From positions 1 to 64,000 of the forward strand of contig JAREIK010002455.1 in assembly GCA_029783825.1 (NCBI GenBank): DNA of 64,000 nucleotides. Direction: 5' to 3'. Shown in pieces: positions 62,443-64,000 of the stretch (position 1 is its first letter; every line of letters begins with the position of its first letter). The notes under the pieces were generated by a model that saw nothing but the letters and a program-made list of their open reading frames with translations, ran no database searches and was not told the origin of the DNA. The position numbers and the translations under genes were made by a program. Origin of the DNA: Sapria himalayana (lineage: Eukaryota > Streptophyta > Magnoliopsida > Malpighiales > Rafflesiaceae).

Positions 62443-64000
62443 TAGAGGTGTCAACCGGGCCGGGCAGTGCCCGTGTAAGGCACGAGCCATGCCGTGTCGT
62501 GCCTGTCCCGTGTAGTGCCATGCCTGACACGGCATGGTTCGGTGCCAGTGGCACGGCACACTAGCACGGGCTCGTCCCGTGTCCCCCTTGCTTCGCCCCT
62601 CCCGCAAAAAAGACCGTGGGTCAGGTCTAATTGGACCCGACCCGTGGTCCCCCGAGGCCCGAGCCGATCCAATTCCCCCCCCTCCCCCTAACGGGAAAAC
62701 AAAATTTAAAAAAATTGTAAATTTCAGCCATTGGATCTTGGCTCCAACGGCTAGGGGGCAGAATCCAACGGCCCTCATGATTCTGCCCCCTAAAAAATTC
62801 AAAAAAATTCAAAAAAAATGACTTTAAAAAAAATATTTTCTTTAATCTATAAATTCCACCCCCCTCTCTATAACATTTATATTTTTCATAAACATATTTT
62901 CTCTCAAATCTCTCTTTTCTCTCTCAAAAATCTTGCTCCCCTCTTTCGGGACTCGGGATTTCGGCATTCGGCTTGGATTTTCGGGAATCTCAACTTGAGT
63001 TTTGAATTTTGAGTTTGACAGTGGTGCAGCGTGCATGTGACCGACCTCACTGCTTTTACCGGGTAATTTATTTTAAGTTTTTTCACTCACACACACACTC
63101 TCTCTCTAGTTTCTCTCTCTAGACCAAAAATAAAAAATTTTAAAATCAGTCATCTAGTCTCTAAATAACTATTCTGATTAACAAAAATCCTAAAAAATGA
63201 CAAATACTAATGAAACATATTTAAATTTAGAAAATGAAATTATTACATAGAGGTCTGAGGCTACTGAAACTTTGGTTTCTCAAGTCATCTCAACCCAAAC
63301 TTCTAAAAAACAAAAAACTCGGAGGACTTCTGTAGTTTGGAGTCATTTTAATATAATAAAACAAAAAAATATTAGGGGTGAGGAAGAAGAAATGGTACAG
63401 TACAAATATTGTATGAGACTTTTAACATGTAAGAGTTTGCTTTGGACTTGGTACCTTAAGAGGAATGCCGAATTATGCACCAAAAAACATGGTCCATTAG
63501 ATCCTAGGAAAACCCAACTTGGCACAACATTTTTTGAGACTAGATCAAGTCTAGTCTCAAAGTTTACTCCCTTCATATACTCCAGCTAGTTGGGTAGGGA
63601 CGGCATGGCCAGACTTATCACATCGATGGATCTTCCGATCAGATTTTCGAAATATCCAAGGGTAATGTGCATCATGCAGACATATTTTCAGCCTCCTTAT
63701 TATAGGATTCCTCGGTCCATATCTAGGAATGACATACTAAAAATATATAAGTTAGAAAAACAAAAAATAATTAATGAATTTATGGCATATAGTGGAGTGG
63801 TGTCCGGGACGTCCGATATCTGGATAAGTCACGATGAATCATCTTATGCATGTCTCACCAGCCACTATGTAGATTTTAACTGGACTATGAATAAAAATAT
63901 TTTAGGATTCTCTGAGATTCTTCATCCTCATGATGGCCCTGCCATTTTTGAGTGTATGATGAAAATCTTTAGAGAATATAAAATTCAAAATAAAATTTTG
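62443..64000 (+). mobile_element. hAT element, 5' part (runs off the window)
   Basis: The terminus TAGAGGTGTCAACCGGGC at 62443 is followed by a GC-rich subterminal region with repeated CACGGC/GTGCC words (62470-62580), then a leader and the transposase frame at 63197. The left flank is the end of CACTA element 2. The right end is outside the window, so the 8-bp target duplication cannot be checked. The subterminal GGCATGGTTC word is shared with the terminus at 45452, so both are one family. Confidence 0.8.
63197..64000 (+). pseudogene. hAT (Ac/RICESLEEPER-type) transposase, N-terminal part, two in-frame stops
   Basis: From ATG at 63197 a single frame runs to the window end (268 codons) with only two stops, both TAG (63248 and 63587). 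A BED zinc finger is recognisable by TSVVWSHFNI, but the first Cys of the CxxC pair reads Tyr (VQYKYC) and the HLKRH His positions read YLKRN, so zinc binding is doubtful. KKHGPLDPRKTQL follows. Then FQPPYYRIPRSISRNDILK and the start of the RNase H-like catalytic domain, SGTSDIWISHDESSYACLTS, with the expected first catalytic Asp, and HYVDFNW. The protein would excise and insert the element. The frame is far better kept than in the copy at 46430-47510, so it is the youngest transposase here. Confidence 0.82.

Noticed and set aside
62425..62821. Frames in the GC-rich 5' part of the hAT element
   Set aside because: They lie in the terminal and leader region with no hAT domain, and the transposase frame starts at 63197.

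Overview
The window looks like AT-rich nuclear DNA of a flowering plant, in a region made almost entirely of repeats. The evidence is the transposable-element content, read directly from the sequence: two CACTA (En/Spm) termini beginning CACTACAAGAAAA, a TNP2/Transposase_24 gene pair, several hAT elements, a Ty1/copia pol-LTR fragment and a Tourist-type MITE with TTA target-site duplications. I recognise no intact host gene, rRNA, tRNA or CRISPR array. The species cannot be fixed from what I see.

Layout. 1-620 holds a broken acidic/basic reading frame on the minus strand. 640-10392 and 18985-31052 are two very long degenerate (TCTA)n arrays, about 22 kb in total. In both, TCTA is on the + strand for most of the length, and the orientation flips to TAGA near the right-hand end. 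Both right edges abut a transposon remnant: a hAT terminus at 10393-10558 and a truncated copia LTR at 31053. The first array is interrupted by a CACTA end fragment (6943-7720). Both arrays contain higher-order duplications (periods about 1.42 kb and 2.4 kb). Between the arrays (10559-18984) is AT-rich DNA without recognisable genes, carrying dispersed repeats that have partners elsewhere in the window.

From 31053 onward transposons are nested. A minus-strand copia element (LTR, then RT/RNase H) is broken at 32708 by a CACTA element whose TNP2 and Transposase_24 genes are decayed and run on the minus strand (about 35270-39053). This element also carries a GA-rich tract and three tandem copies of an approximately 545-bp AT-rich unit. 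A second CACTA element starts at 41879 and appears to run to about 62442 (roughly 20.5 kb). It has been filled by a composite hAT region (45452-52688, two different hAT transposase families), GC-richer tandem repeats, a 17-bp minisatellite, a Tourist MITE (56624-57033), a dispersed repeat also found at 13600-14470, and a tandem duplication (period about 1.22 kb) of its own terminal-exon region in which each copy holds an approximately 500-bp GCN/GGN trinucleotide tract. Its far terminus seems to have been cut by another hAT element that starts at 62443 and continues past the window end, with a nearly open BED/hAT transposase frame.

Most long open frames are by-products of simple repeats. The TCTA strand has no stop codon in any frame, and the GA and GCN tracts behave the same way, so they are not annotated as proteins. 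The genes that can be recognised are transposases and a reverse transcriptase, nearly all pseudogenes. The points most worth a second look are the head-to-head GATA-type arrays with higher-order structure, and the trinucleotide-expanded, tandemly duplicated CACTA terminal exon.
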